In this document: positions 28,477 through 35,899 of the stretch, one piece after another
Position numbering within the stretch: the first letter of the stretch is position 1
How the letters are laid out: each line of letters begins with the position of its first letter
From: Apilactobacillus bombintestini
Lineage (GTDB): Bacteria > Bacillota > Bacilli > Lactobacillales > Lactobacillaceae
NCBI RefSeq assembly: GCF_003627035.1
Contig: NZ_CP032626.1
Coordinates: forward strand, 930,001 to 994,000
Direction of reading: 5' to 3'
DNA length: 64,000 bases
Made by a program: the position numbers and the translations under genes
Notes under the pieces: model-generated
Told to the model about the DNA's origin: nothing
What the model saw: only the letters and a program-made list of their open reading frames with translations
Databases searched by the model: none

Positions 28477-30513
28477 ATGAAAACTAAATTTGATAAGATT
28501 TCCTTTATGGGAATGCTAATTGCCTTAGGAATTGTTTATGGAGATATTGGTACTTCACCTCTATATGTAATGAATTCCATAATTGGAAATGCCGGTAAAA
28601 TGGCCGATATTAAACCATTTTACATAATCGGATCCATTTCATTAATTATCTGGACTTTAATGATTATTACTACTATTAAATATGTACTAATAACCATGAA
28701 GGCTGATAATAATGGTGAAGGTGGTATTTTCGCGTTATTCGCCTTAGTTAGACGCAAGGCAAAATGGTTAGTTTGGCCTGCTTTAATCGGTGGTGCTGCA
28801 CTATTAGCTGATGGTACTCTAACCCCTGCTGTTACTGTTACATCCGCTATTGAAGGTCTTAAAGGACAAACATTTGGTGCCATATCATTCGGTAATTCAC
28901 AAGAAACTGTACTTATTATTACTTCTTGTGTTTTACTAGCTTTATTTTTAATTCAAAGATTTGGTACTGGTATCATTGGTAATTCTTTTGGTCCTGTAAT
29001 GTTAATTTGGTTCTCATTCTTGGCCATTATGGGTGTTATTAACCTATTAAATTACCCAGCTATTCTACAAGCATTCAACCCTGTTTATGCGGTAGAAATC
29101 CTATTTAGTCCTGCTAATAAGGCTGGATTATTCATTTTAGGTAGTATTTTCCTTGCCACAACAGGTGCAGAAGCATTGTATTCCGACATGGGACACGTTG
29201 GAAAGAGAAACATTTATGGTACTTGGCCATTTGTTTACGCTTCATTAGTATTAAACTATTTAGGTCAAGGTGCTTGGGTTATTAACAATGCTCATAATCC
29301 AGAATATGCTCACCTATCTAACTTAAACCCATTCTATGAAATGCTACCTGGTTCACTTCGTGGATTCGCTATTGCTATCGCTGCATTAGCCGCAATTATT
29401 GCATCACAAGCTTTAATCACTGGTTCATTTACATTAGTTGATGAAGCTATTGGTCTTAAATTCTTACCACGTATGATTGTTAAACATCCAAGTAACGTTA
29501 GAAGTCAAATCTATATTGCTACCGTTAATTGGTTCTTATGTATAGTAACTTTCATCGTAGTTTGGGCATTTGGTAGTTCAGAAAGAATGGAAGCTGCATA
29601 TGGATTAGCTATTACCGTTACTATGTTAATGACTACTCTATTACTATTCGAATACCTTTCCGGCAAGATAAGACGTATTTTCGCATTCTTAATCGCATTA
29701 TTCTTTGCATTAATTGAATTTACCTTCTTTGTTGCCAGTGTTGTTAAATTCATTCATGGTGGTTTCGTTACTCTACTAATCATGGGTGCCATCTTAATCG
29801 TTATGATTCTTTGGTACTTCGGTAACAAACGTCGTGATCATTACGAAAAAGAAAGCGAATATGTTTCATTAAATGATTACAAGAATCAATTAGTTGAATT
29901 AAGTGAAGACAATTCTATTCCGCTATACACTTCTAACTTAGTTTACATGACTAAAGTTAAAAATGATTATCAAATCAAACGTAGTACTATGTACTCCATT
30001 TTGGATAAGGAACCTAAACGTGCAAAGGTATACTGGTTTGTTACCGTTAATGAAACCAGCAATCCTTATGAAAGTAACTACACAGTTGACTTGCTTGAAA
30101 CTAAGAACGTAGTTGATGTTCAACTATACCTTGGCTTTAGAAAACAACAAAGTGTAAGCATCTACTTACATCAAATTGTTAACTACTTAATCAAGCAAGG
30201 AGTTATTGATCCACAAAAACAAAAATACACTTCTACTAACAAACGTGGAAATGTTGGTGACTTCAAATTCGTTATCATTAATGAAAGACCTTCTGATCTT
30301 GCATTAAATTCAGAAATTAACGCATTTGATCGTCAATTAATATCTGGTCGTATCTTCTTACAAAATATCACTGCTTCCCCTATTTCCTGGTATGGATTAG
30401 AGTTCAGTAGTGTAATTGAAGAATCATCACCATTGTTTATTACAATGCAACATGACCAATATTTAGTACAAAGAAAGATATATCATTCTATTCATTCTAG
30501 ACATGATATCTAA
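28477..30513 (+). CDS. kup: Potassium uptake protein, Kup/HAK/KT family
   Basis: 678 residues: 12 membrane helices over about residues 1-440, then a cytoplasmic C-terminal domain. The start region GIVYGDIGTSPLYV and the segments DNNGEGGIFALFALVRRKAK and LFILGSIFLATTGAEALYSD are characteristic. Proton-coupled K+ uptake is inferred from the family. The ATG at 28477 follows GGAGG by 8 bp; an in-frame TTG five codons upstream overlaps the ribosome site and is excluded. Related Kup proteins in lactic acid bacteria are inhibited by c-di-AMP, whose synthase is at 40369-41214. Confidence 0.94.
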   Translation: MKTKFDKISFMGMLIALGIVYGDIGTSPLYVMNSIIGNAGKMADIKPFYIIGSISLIIWTLMIITTIKYVLITMKADNNGEGGIFALFALVRRKAKWLVWPALIGGAALLADGTLTPAVTVTSAIEGLKGQTFGAISFGNSQETVLIITSCVLLALFLIQRFGTGIIGNSFGPVMLIWFSFLAIMGVINLLNYPAILQAFNPVYAVEILFSPANKAGLFILGSIFLATTGAEALYSDMGHVGKRNIYGTWPFVYASLVLNYLGQGAWVINNAHNPEYAHLSNLNPFYEMLPGSLRGFAIAIAALAAIIASQALITGSFTLVDEAIGLKFLPRMIVKHPSNVRSQIYIATVNWFLCIVTFIVVWAFGSSERMEAAYGLAITVTMLMTTLLLFEYLSGKIRRIFAFLIALFFALIEFTFFVASVVKFIHGGFVTLLIMGAILIVMILWYFGNKRRDHYEKESEYVSLNDYKNQLVELSEDNSIPLYTSNLVYMTKVKNDYQIKRSTMYSILDKEPKRAKVYWFVTVNETSNPYESNYTVDLLETKNVVDVQLYLGFRKQQSVSIYLHQIVNYLIKQGVIDPQKQKYTSTNKRGNVGDFKFVIINERPSDLALNSEINAFDRQLISGRIFLQNITASPISWYGLEFSSVIEESSPLFITMQHDQYLVQRKIYHSIHSRHDI

Positions 30514-30533
30514 TAAAAAATATTATTAATATT

Positions 30534-30585
30534 CTGGGAGAAATTAATCCGATAATACATCGGTGATAATTTCTCCCAGTTTTTT
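30534..30585 (+). terminator. Terminator after kup
   Basis: Stem CTGGGAGAAATTA/TAATTTCTCCCAG with an inner CCGAT/ATCGG hairpin and T6. Confidence 0.9.
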
Positions 30586-30652
30586 GTTAGCCATAAATTA
30601 TCGCATGTAAACACGTTTTATCATTTCTGTTTATAATTTCTTAATCAAGTAC

Positions 30653-30698
30653 AAAAAGGCCTCATAAGTTATGATTTTCTAGCTTATGAGGCCTTTTT
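30653..30698. terminator. Terminator after the aminotransferase gene
   Basis: Perfect 16-bp stem (AAAAAGGCCTCATAAG / CTTATGAGGCCTTTTT) with T runs on both strands; on the minus strand it follows the aminotransferase stop. Confidence 0.9.
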
Positions 30699-30712
30699 AA
30701 TTATTTCATTAC

Positions 30713-31903
30713 TTATTTATTCATCATTTCTGAGATAGCATCAGCCATTCTCTTGATTCCCTCATGAATTTGATCATCTTTCATATTGGAATAATTCAAT
30801 CTAAATGTACCAGGTACTACTTCATCAGGATAGAAAGGTTCGCCAGGCACAAAAGCAACATTGTGCTCTACACATTTATAGAATAAATCCATAGTATTAA
30901 CATTACCTGGAATTTCTACCCAAACAAACATCCCACCTTCAGGATTACTGTGTCTAACCCCTTCTGGGAATTGTTCATCAATTTCTTTTAACATCAATGA
31001 TGCTCTCTTGCCATATTCATCGGAAATAGTTTTAACATGAGCATCTAAATCATTTTTCTTCATATATTCAGCAACAATATATTGAGATAAATTATCTGAA
31101 TGCAAATCAGCAGATTGCTTCATAACAACAAATGTCTTAATGAAGTCCTTATCTGCAATTACCCATCCAAGACGCATTCCAGGTGCTAAAATCTTGGAGA
31201 ATGTGTTCATATAAATTACATAACCATCTTTATCATAGTATTTTACTGGGGGAACTGGAGTACCACTAAATCTTATTTCTCCGTATGGATCATCTTCTAG
31301 AACCATTACGTGATACTTAGCTGCTAAGTCAGCTAATGATCTACGACGGTCTTCAGTCATTGTACGTCCAGTAGGATTTTGGAAATTAGGGATAGTATAG
31401 ATTAATTTAGTATTAGGATGTTGTTTTAACTTTTCTTCCAAATCATCCATCTTCATACCATCTTCGTCCATTTCTACACCAACAACTTTTGCACCATAAC
31501 TCTTAAATACATCTAATGCACAAAGATATGTAGGCTTTTCTACTAAAACAACGTCTCCTCTATCAATTAACATTTTGGCAGTTAAATCAATAGTTTGTTC
31601 TGAACCAGTGGTAACACATATGTTTTCAATATCTGGATTTATATGTTTGTTCTTGTTCATATGTTTAGCAATCATTTTACGTAGTTCGGGATTTCCGATG
31701 GAGCCAGTATATTGTAAGGCATCTCTTCCATTTCGCTTAAAAACACGTGCAGCTGCCTTTTTTAATTCTTTAACGGGAAATAGTTCAGGAGCGGGTAATC
31801 CACCTGCAAAAGAGATGATTTTAGGGTCTCCTGCTACTTTTAAGATTTCACCCACAACATCGTCTTTAGTTTGTGGAACTCTGCTTGAAAAATCAAATTT
31901 CAT
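30713..31903 (-). CDS. PLP-dependent aminotransferase, class I/II (AraT/LysN-like)
   Basis: 396 residues, fold type I. The PLP lysine lies in NTFSKILAPGMRLGW. The N-terminus (ISFAGGLPAPELFPVKEL) and LQYTGSIGNPELR match the group containing 2-aminoadipate transaminases and aromatic aminotransferases, which in lactic acid bacteria act on aromatic or branched amino acids with 2-oxoglutarate. The exact substrate is not readable. The ATG at 31903 has AGGAGTG 6 bp upstream; 16 earlier in-frame codons are excluded. Monocistronic. Confidence 0.87.
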   Translation of the reverse strand: MKFDFSSRVPQTKDDVVGEILKVAGDPKIISFAGGLPAPELFPVKELKKAAARVFKRNGRDALQYTGSIGNPELRKMIAKHMNKNKHINPDIENICVTTGSEQTIDLTAKMLIDRGDVVLVEKPTYLCALDVFKSYGAKVVGVEMDEDGMKMDDLEEKLKQHPNTKLIYTIPNFQNPTGRTMTEDRRRSLADLAAKYHVMVLEDDPYGEIRFSGTPVPPVKYYDKDGYVIYMNTFSKILAPGMRLGWVIADKDFIKTFVVMKQSADLHSDNLSQYIVAEYMKKNDLDAHVKTISDEYGKRASLMLKEIDEQFPEGVRHSNPEGGMFVWVEIPGNVNTMDLFYKCVEHNVAFVPGEPFYPDEVVPGTFRLNYSNMKDDQIHEGIKRMADAISEMMNK

Positions 31904-31979
31904 AATAATCACTCCTAATTTAAAAATATGGTTAAACATATAATAGAGCAATAATTAGAGCTTTGCAATATTTTTCTTA

Positions 31980-32246
31980 TTATTTTCTAATAAAAGTCCA
32001 AAAACAAATCAATAAAATTAGTATTTCACACAATAAAAGATACTTTCTATAATTTATATAATCATTCTTATTATGCGTAATAAAGTAAAGTACATATATT
32101 AAAATCATCAATAAACTAATGATTCCAGCAAGGATAACCCCTACTTGCAACATTACATTGCCTCCAGAGATTCCACTAATTATAAAAATTAATGGAAAAA
32201 TATATAAACAAATATTTAAAATCATTTCTTTAACGAACATTTTCAT
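31980..32246 (-). CDS. Small membrane protein, unknown function
   Basis: 88 residues with three hydrophobic segments (about 7-27, 30-53 and 70-86) and a short charged loop (THNKNDYINYRK). No family recognised. The ATG at 32246 follows ACGAGGTG by 6 bp, so the 19 earlier in-frame codons are not used. It lies divergent from the candidate small RNA at 32341-32449. Confidence 0.6.
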   Translation of the reverse strand: MKMFVKEMILNICLYIFPLIFIISGISGGNVMLQVGVILAGIISLLMILIYVLYFITHNKNDYINYRKYLLLCEILILLICFWTFIRK

Positions 32247-32305
32247 TTCATACACCTCGTTTATTATTTTATATAAATATTTTATTGATGGATCCTTATA
32301 CACGG

Positions 32306-32334
32306 TTGCCAGATTATAAAATATGATTTATACT
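32306..32334 (+). promoter_or_regulatory. Strong promoter with no downstream protein gene
   Basis: TTGCCA (32306-32311), a 17-bp spacer, and TATACT (32329-32334). Each box matches five of six consensus positions. The transcript would begin near 32341 and meets a terminator at 32422-32449. Confidence 0.7.
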
Positions 32335-32340
32335 AGAGTA

Positions 32341-32449
32341 ACATATTTAATTCATCCCACTAAATGTTGCATTCATTTTTTTGCTATTATTTTCGCAGCA
32401 TGAGACGTGGACACATATTACAAAATCCATCGTATTGATGGATTTTTTT
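32341..32449 (+). ncRNA. Candidate structured small RNA, about 109 nt
   Basis: Bounded by a near-consensus promoter and an intrinsic terminator, with no open frame longer than 12 codons. Inside, CCAC (32357-32360) pairs with GTGG (32407-32410) and ATGTTGC (32364-32370) pairs with GCAGCAT (32395-32401), separated by an asymmetric internal loop (TAA opposite GAGAC) and capped by a U-rich loop of 24 nt. The terminator hairpin is AAAATCCATC/GATGGATTTT. The next plus-strand gene is 9 kb away, so it is not a leader. It matches no RNA family I recognise. Confidence 0.55.
32422..32449 (+). terminator. Terminator of the candidate small RNA
   Basis: Perfect 10-bp stem AAAATCCATC/GATGGATTTT with a 5-nt loop and T7. 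No plus-strand protein gene precedes it. Confidence 0.8.
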
Positions 32450-32459
32450 ATTATATAAA

Positions 32460-32502
32460 AAAGGTTTCTAATCATAGCTAACAAACTATAATTAGAAACC
32501 TT
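32460..32502 (-). terminator. Terminator after the 106-residue hypothetical gene
   Basis: Stem AAAGGTTTCTAAT/ATTAGAAACCTTT followed by T6 on the minus strand, just after the stop at 32509. Confidence 0.82.
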
Positions 32503-32508
32503 TATTTT

Positions 32509-32829
32509 TTATCCAACATGATTTTCCTTTAAAATCATCTTTACTTCTTCTTGCATTTCTGGAGTTTTTTTCCATTCCTCAAAATGATCCATACTTTCAT
32601 CAGGCATAGAATAATTTTGATTAATATAATCCTCATACTTAGCTACGTGCACTGAATGTGGAATATTCAACTGTAATATACGCACTTCTTTTATAAAATT
32701 ACGTTCTGCAGCTAATTCTGCACGACCGTTTTGTACCATATTACTAATTTCCATATACTTAGTGCCATCTAATCTTGTGATTTGTTCAATCAAATCTAAT
32801 TTTTCATGACTTTTGTATTCCACTGCCAT
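32509..32829 (-). CDS. Hypothetical protein, 106 residues
   Basis: A good gene by structure: GAGGAGG ribosome site and a terminator. The product is soluble, acidic and Glu/Met/Lys-rich, probably mostly helical, with no signal peptide. No family recognised. It lies 37 bp after tagH and may be co-transcribed with it. Confidence 0.65.
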   Translation of the reverse strand: MAVEYKSHEKLDLIEQITRLDGTKYMEISNMVQNGRAELAAERNFIKEVRILQLNIPHSVHVAKYEDYINQNYSMPDESMDHFEEWKKTPEMQEEVKMILKENHVG

Positions 32830-32866
32830 AACTAATATGCCTCCTCAGTTAAGAATCAACAAAGAC

Positions 32867-34018
32867 TTATTTTTCTTCAGACTTAACATGTTTCTTATGA
32901 TGTGTCTTCTTGTGATGCTTCTTGGTAGCCTTCTTAGCATTATCTTTTTCAACACCTGTAGGCAACTTAAGTTGCTTAGTAGGTTTAACTATAGAATCTG
33001 GATGCTTAACAATATGAGTAACTGGATGACCAGACACGTTAACCAAACAGAAAAGTAAAATAGCTACAGTAACTAACCAAGTAAACAATACTGAAGTTTT
33101 TGGCATTTTTTCACTAATAACTGAACCGTAAAAACGTTTCTTAATCTTAGCTGCCATGTGCTTAACTTCAGGATGTGCTTTAGCTTCTTCATCCGTAACT
33201 GATTTTTGATATGCATCAATATCAAAATCTTTTTGGATTTGTTTTTGATCAGCTTCAAATTTGGCTTTTTCTTTTTTAGAAAGCTTTTTAAACCACTTGA
33301 TGAATTCACGATATTTGCTGACAACTTCATCAGTTTTACCAATCATTCTTAATTTACCATAATTAATCCATGCAACTCTGTCACACAAGAATTCAATTTG
33401 TTTTAAAGAATGACTAACAAAAATAATAGTTTTGCCTTGCTTCTTAAAATCAGCAATTTTATCCACACATTTTTGATAGAAGGTATCGTCACCTACTGAC
33501 AATGCTTCATCAATAATTAGAATGTCAGGATTAATATGAACAGCAATAGAAAAACCTAATCTAGATTTCATACCACTGGAATAACTCTTAACTGGTTGAT
33601 CAACGAAATCACCAATATCAGCAAAAGCAATGATTTCATCCATTAAGTCATCAATTTCTTCGTTAGTTAATCCTTGCATCAATGATTTTAGACGAATATT
33701 TTCACGTCCAGTTAAGTTCTTTTTTAATCCCGCATTAATGGCAACAATGGATGTATCTCCTCTTACATCTACTAAACCAGTAGTTTGAGGAATGATACCG
33801 GAAATAATATTAGAAATAGTTGATTTTCCTGATCCATTAACACCAATTAAACCTAATGCTTCTCCCGGTTTAACTTCAAAAGAAATTCCCATTAAAGACC
33901 AAAAATGAGGAACATCAGTTTTTACAGAGAAAAATGATTTTAATTTATCTGCTTGTGTTTTAAATAGATCATACTCTTTGGTTACATTTTGAACCTTAAT
34001 TTTATAATCTTCAGTCAT
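32867..34018 (-). CDS. tagH: Teichoic acid export ATP-binding protein TagH
   Basis: 383 residues. The ATPase domain (about 1-250) has Walker A GVNGSGKST (59-67), signature YSSGMKSRL (146-154) and Walker B ILIIDEA (166-172). It has the short helical-domain insert typical of TagH/Wzt-like proteins. A charged linker, one membrane helix (about 308-328) and a roughly 55-residue tail follow. The tail ends in a Lys/His-rich stretch (362-379, KKATKKHHKKTHHKKHVK) predicted to lie outside the cell. The usual membrane partner tagG is not adjacent. The neighbour upstream is a GH73 wall hydrolase. Confidence 0.88.
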   Translation of the reverse strand: MTEDYKIKVQNVTKEYDLFKTQADKLKSFFSVKTDVPHFWSLMGISFEVKPGEALGLIGVNGSGKSTISNIISGIIPQTTGLVDVRGDTSIVAINAGLKKNLTGRENIRLKSLMQGLTNEEIDDLMDEIIAFADIGDFVDQPVKSYSSGMKSRLGFSIAVHINPDILIIDEALSVGDDTFYQKCVDKIADFKKQGKTIIFVSHSLKQIEFLCDRVAWINYGKLRMIGKTDEVVSKYREFIKWFKKLSKKEKAKFEADQKQIQKDFDIDAYQKSVTDEEAKAHPEVKHMAAKIKKRFYGSVISEKMPKTSVLFTWLVTVAILLFCLVNVSGHPVTHIVKHPDSIVKPTKQLKLPTGVEKDNAKKATKKHHKKTHHKKHVKSEEK

Positions 34019-34095
34019 TTTTAATACTTCCTATAAATTTATTCAATTTCATCATTATAAAACTTAACAATGATTATTTCAAATAGACATAGCTA

Positions 34096-35631
34096 CTATC
34101 TAAATGACAATGCTTTACCAGAAATCCAGTAATTATGATTACCGAATCTAATTCTGTACCATTCTGTATTGTACTTCATTCTAGTACCTTTTAGATTGAT
34201 TCTAACTCGATAATTCTTAGGAACTTTAACTTTGTTCCATGGTGTTTTAACTAGATGTTTAGTAGCTCCAGGAATATGATTATTTAAATCATATCTACCA
34301 TATCTGTTTAGGTAAGCAAATCCCTTAAATTTCTTGTAGGTAGCTCCCTTTTTAATATGGTACTTACGATGTTTCTTAACTACATGTTTTTTAGCCACAT
34401 GCTTCTTTGCTACATGTCTTTTTACTGCATGTTTTTTATGAGTAACTTTCTTCTTGTGAGTAGCACGTTTTACCACTTTCTTGTGCTTAACGACTGGTTT
34501 TTTAACAGATACATTCTTTCCACTTATCCATGCATCTCTACCATTTATAGAAATTCGGTACCATGTGTTGAAATGACCATGATATACATATGTAGCCATA
34601 TCAGAGCTTTCATAAGTATTAGCCTTAATTTGATCTGCATTAGCCACTTCTCTAGCCAAATTTCTAGTGTTAAATACATTATCATAAGCGCCTAAATTAT
34701 TGCGGTGCACATAAATACGGTGGTTTTCATTTTTGTAGTTAAATGATGGGAACCCAATTGCTTTATTGTATACCCAATATTTTCTACCATTCTTAGAAAA
34801 TCTTATACGGTACCAATCTGAATTCTTACCTTTATAAGATCTAACTGCCTTCATATCAACATATACTAAGCTACCTGTTTTAGCAGAATTGCGCCATTCA
34901 TAAGTTTTGTTCTTATCACGGGTATCCTTTACATGTCCATACAAGCGGTAGTTTTTAAAGTTATGTGTTAAACGGAATGATTCATCATAATTTCCGCCAT
35001 TGTATGAAGCTTTCGCTAATTCTTTAGGCTTAGGTGTGACATTTGACCCCTCATCTAAACTAGTTAGATTGTAGTTTTTAATAACTTCAATTAGACTTCT
35101 AGCGTAGATAGGGTCGGTTGCATATCCATCTCTTTGAACGTTTCTAGCAGCTTCTAATCCATTTTTAGCTATAGATCTATGAACATTTGCATATCTAGGT
35201 GTATTCAAGAAATATGCATAATCTTCAAGGCTTTCCATTAAGTTGTTATAACGTTTAAATACGGCTTTCACCGTAACTTGTCTTCCATTAATGTATTCAG
35301 TTGTATCTATAACGTAACCTTTTCCATCAAATGACTTAATTCCAAACAAATTATTAGCTTCTTGAGTTAATGTACTTTGACCATAATAGCTTTCCAATAA
35401 TGCTTGGGCGACCATTAATGAAGGATATAAATTGTTTTCATTAGCAATTTGTTTTGAAATAGGTGAGATTACAGACACAAAATTTTCTTTAGTTAAAGAC
35501 TTTGCTAAAGTATTAATACTTGATGCTTGAGCTACTTCATCCGCATTTCCTACAAAGCCTTCACCAGCTGAAAATACTGTTCCCGCCACCATTAATGCTA
35601 AAAAAGTTTGTGCTACTCTTTTATTTCTCAT
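34096..35631 (-). CDS. Secreted GH73 N-acetylglucosaminidase with GW modules and a Lys/His-rich linker
   Basis: 511 residues with a signal peptide (about 1-36). The GH73 glucosaminidase domain spans about 48-190, with catalytic Glu80 in ALLESYYGQS, NLFGIKS, and the YNNLMESLEDYAYFL segment. Two GW/SH3-like modules follow (about 218-295 and 303-375), then a Lys/His-rich linker (about 377-428) with tandem VAKKH units, then a last module (432-511). It is expected to cut the glycan chain during growth or cell separation. GGAGAG lies 7 bp before ATG. Confidence 0.9.
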   Translation of the reverse strand: MRNKRVAQTFLALMVAGTVFSAGEGFVGNADEVAQASSINTLAKSLTKENFVSVISPISKQIANENNLYPSLMVAQALLESYYGQSTLTQEANNLFGIKSFDGKGYVIDTTEYINGRQVTVKAVFKRYNNLMESLEDYAYFLNTPRYANVHRSIAKNGLEAARNVQRDGYATDPIYARSLIEVIKNYNLTSLDEGSNVTPKPKELAKASYNGGNYDESFRLTHNFKNYRLYGHVKDTRDKNKTYEWRNSAKTGSLVYVDMKAVRSYKGKNSDWYRIRFSKNGRKYWVYNKAIGFPSFNYKNENHRIYVHRNNLGAYDNVFNTRNLAREVANADQIKANTYESSDMATYVYHGHFNTWYRISINGRDAWISGKNVSVKKPVVKHKKVVKRATHKKKVTHKKHAVKRHVAKKHVAKKHVVKKHRKYHIKKGATYKKFKGFAYLNRYGRYDLNNHIPGATKHLVKTPWNKVKVPKNYRVRINLKGTRMKYNTEWYRIRFGNHNYWISGKALSFR

Positions 35632-35663
35632 TTCTTATCTCTCCAAATTATATAAAACAACCG

Positions 35664-35786
35664 CTAACGTCTAATACCACGTCGGTCGGCACTTAATTTA
35701 TTTTGTTGTCTCTTAAATTTTTCAAAAGTTTTATCTCTTTTTTCCTGTTGCTTGGAATTTGTTTTTCTCTTCTTTGTATATTTCAT
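35664..35786 (-). CDS. Small highly basic protein, 40 residues
   Basis: A short frame with ATG at 35786, a GGGAGTG ribosome site 6 bp upstream and a TAG stop. The product has about 18 Lys/Arg residues out of 40 (it starts MKYTKKRKTNSK and ends ADRRGIRR), few hydrophobic residues and no Cys. A TATAAT (35808-35813, minus) upstream overlaps the perfect palindrome TATAACATGTTATA at 35810-35823. Function unknown; an RNA- or ribosome-binding peptide is conceivable. Confidence 0.6.
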   Translation of the reverse strand: MKYTKKRKTNSKQQEKRDKTFEKFKRQQNKLSADRRGIRR

Positions 35787-35809
35787 AGAAAACACTCCCA
35801 ATTAGTAAT

Positions 35810-35823
35810 TATAACATGTTATA
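35810..35823. promoter_or_regulatory. 14-bp perfect palindrome on the -10 region of the 40-residue gene
   Basis: TATAACATGTTATA. On the minus strand its second half is part of a TATAAT box. Its position suggests an operator, but so AT-rich a dyad may also arise by chance. Confidence 0.35.
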
Positions 35824-35858
35824 CACTTAATTTTGTAAGTGCCTTAGAAAAAAAATAT

Positions 35859-35887
35859 AAAAAAACGCCCTCAATGGGCGCTTTTTT
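35859..35887. terminator. Terminator after glmS
   Basis: Stem CGCCC/GGGCG with A and T runs, 12 bp past the glmS stop. Confidence 0.85.
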
Positions 35888-35899
35888 CAGTAATTCTAA

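Noticed and set aside
33073-33342. 89-codon Lys-rich frame inside tagH
   Set aside because: Out-of-frame shadow of the Lys-rich linker of TagH.
34330-34480. Tandem repeat array that might be CRISPR or phase-variable DNA in the GH73 gene
   Set aside because: The repetition is codon-level (VAKKH/HKK units within a coding linker), without spacers or simple-sequence tracts.
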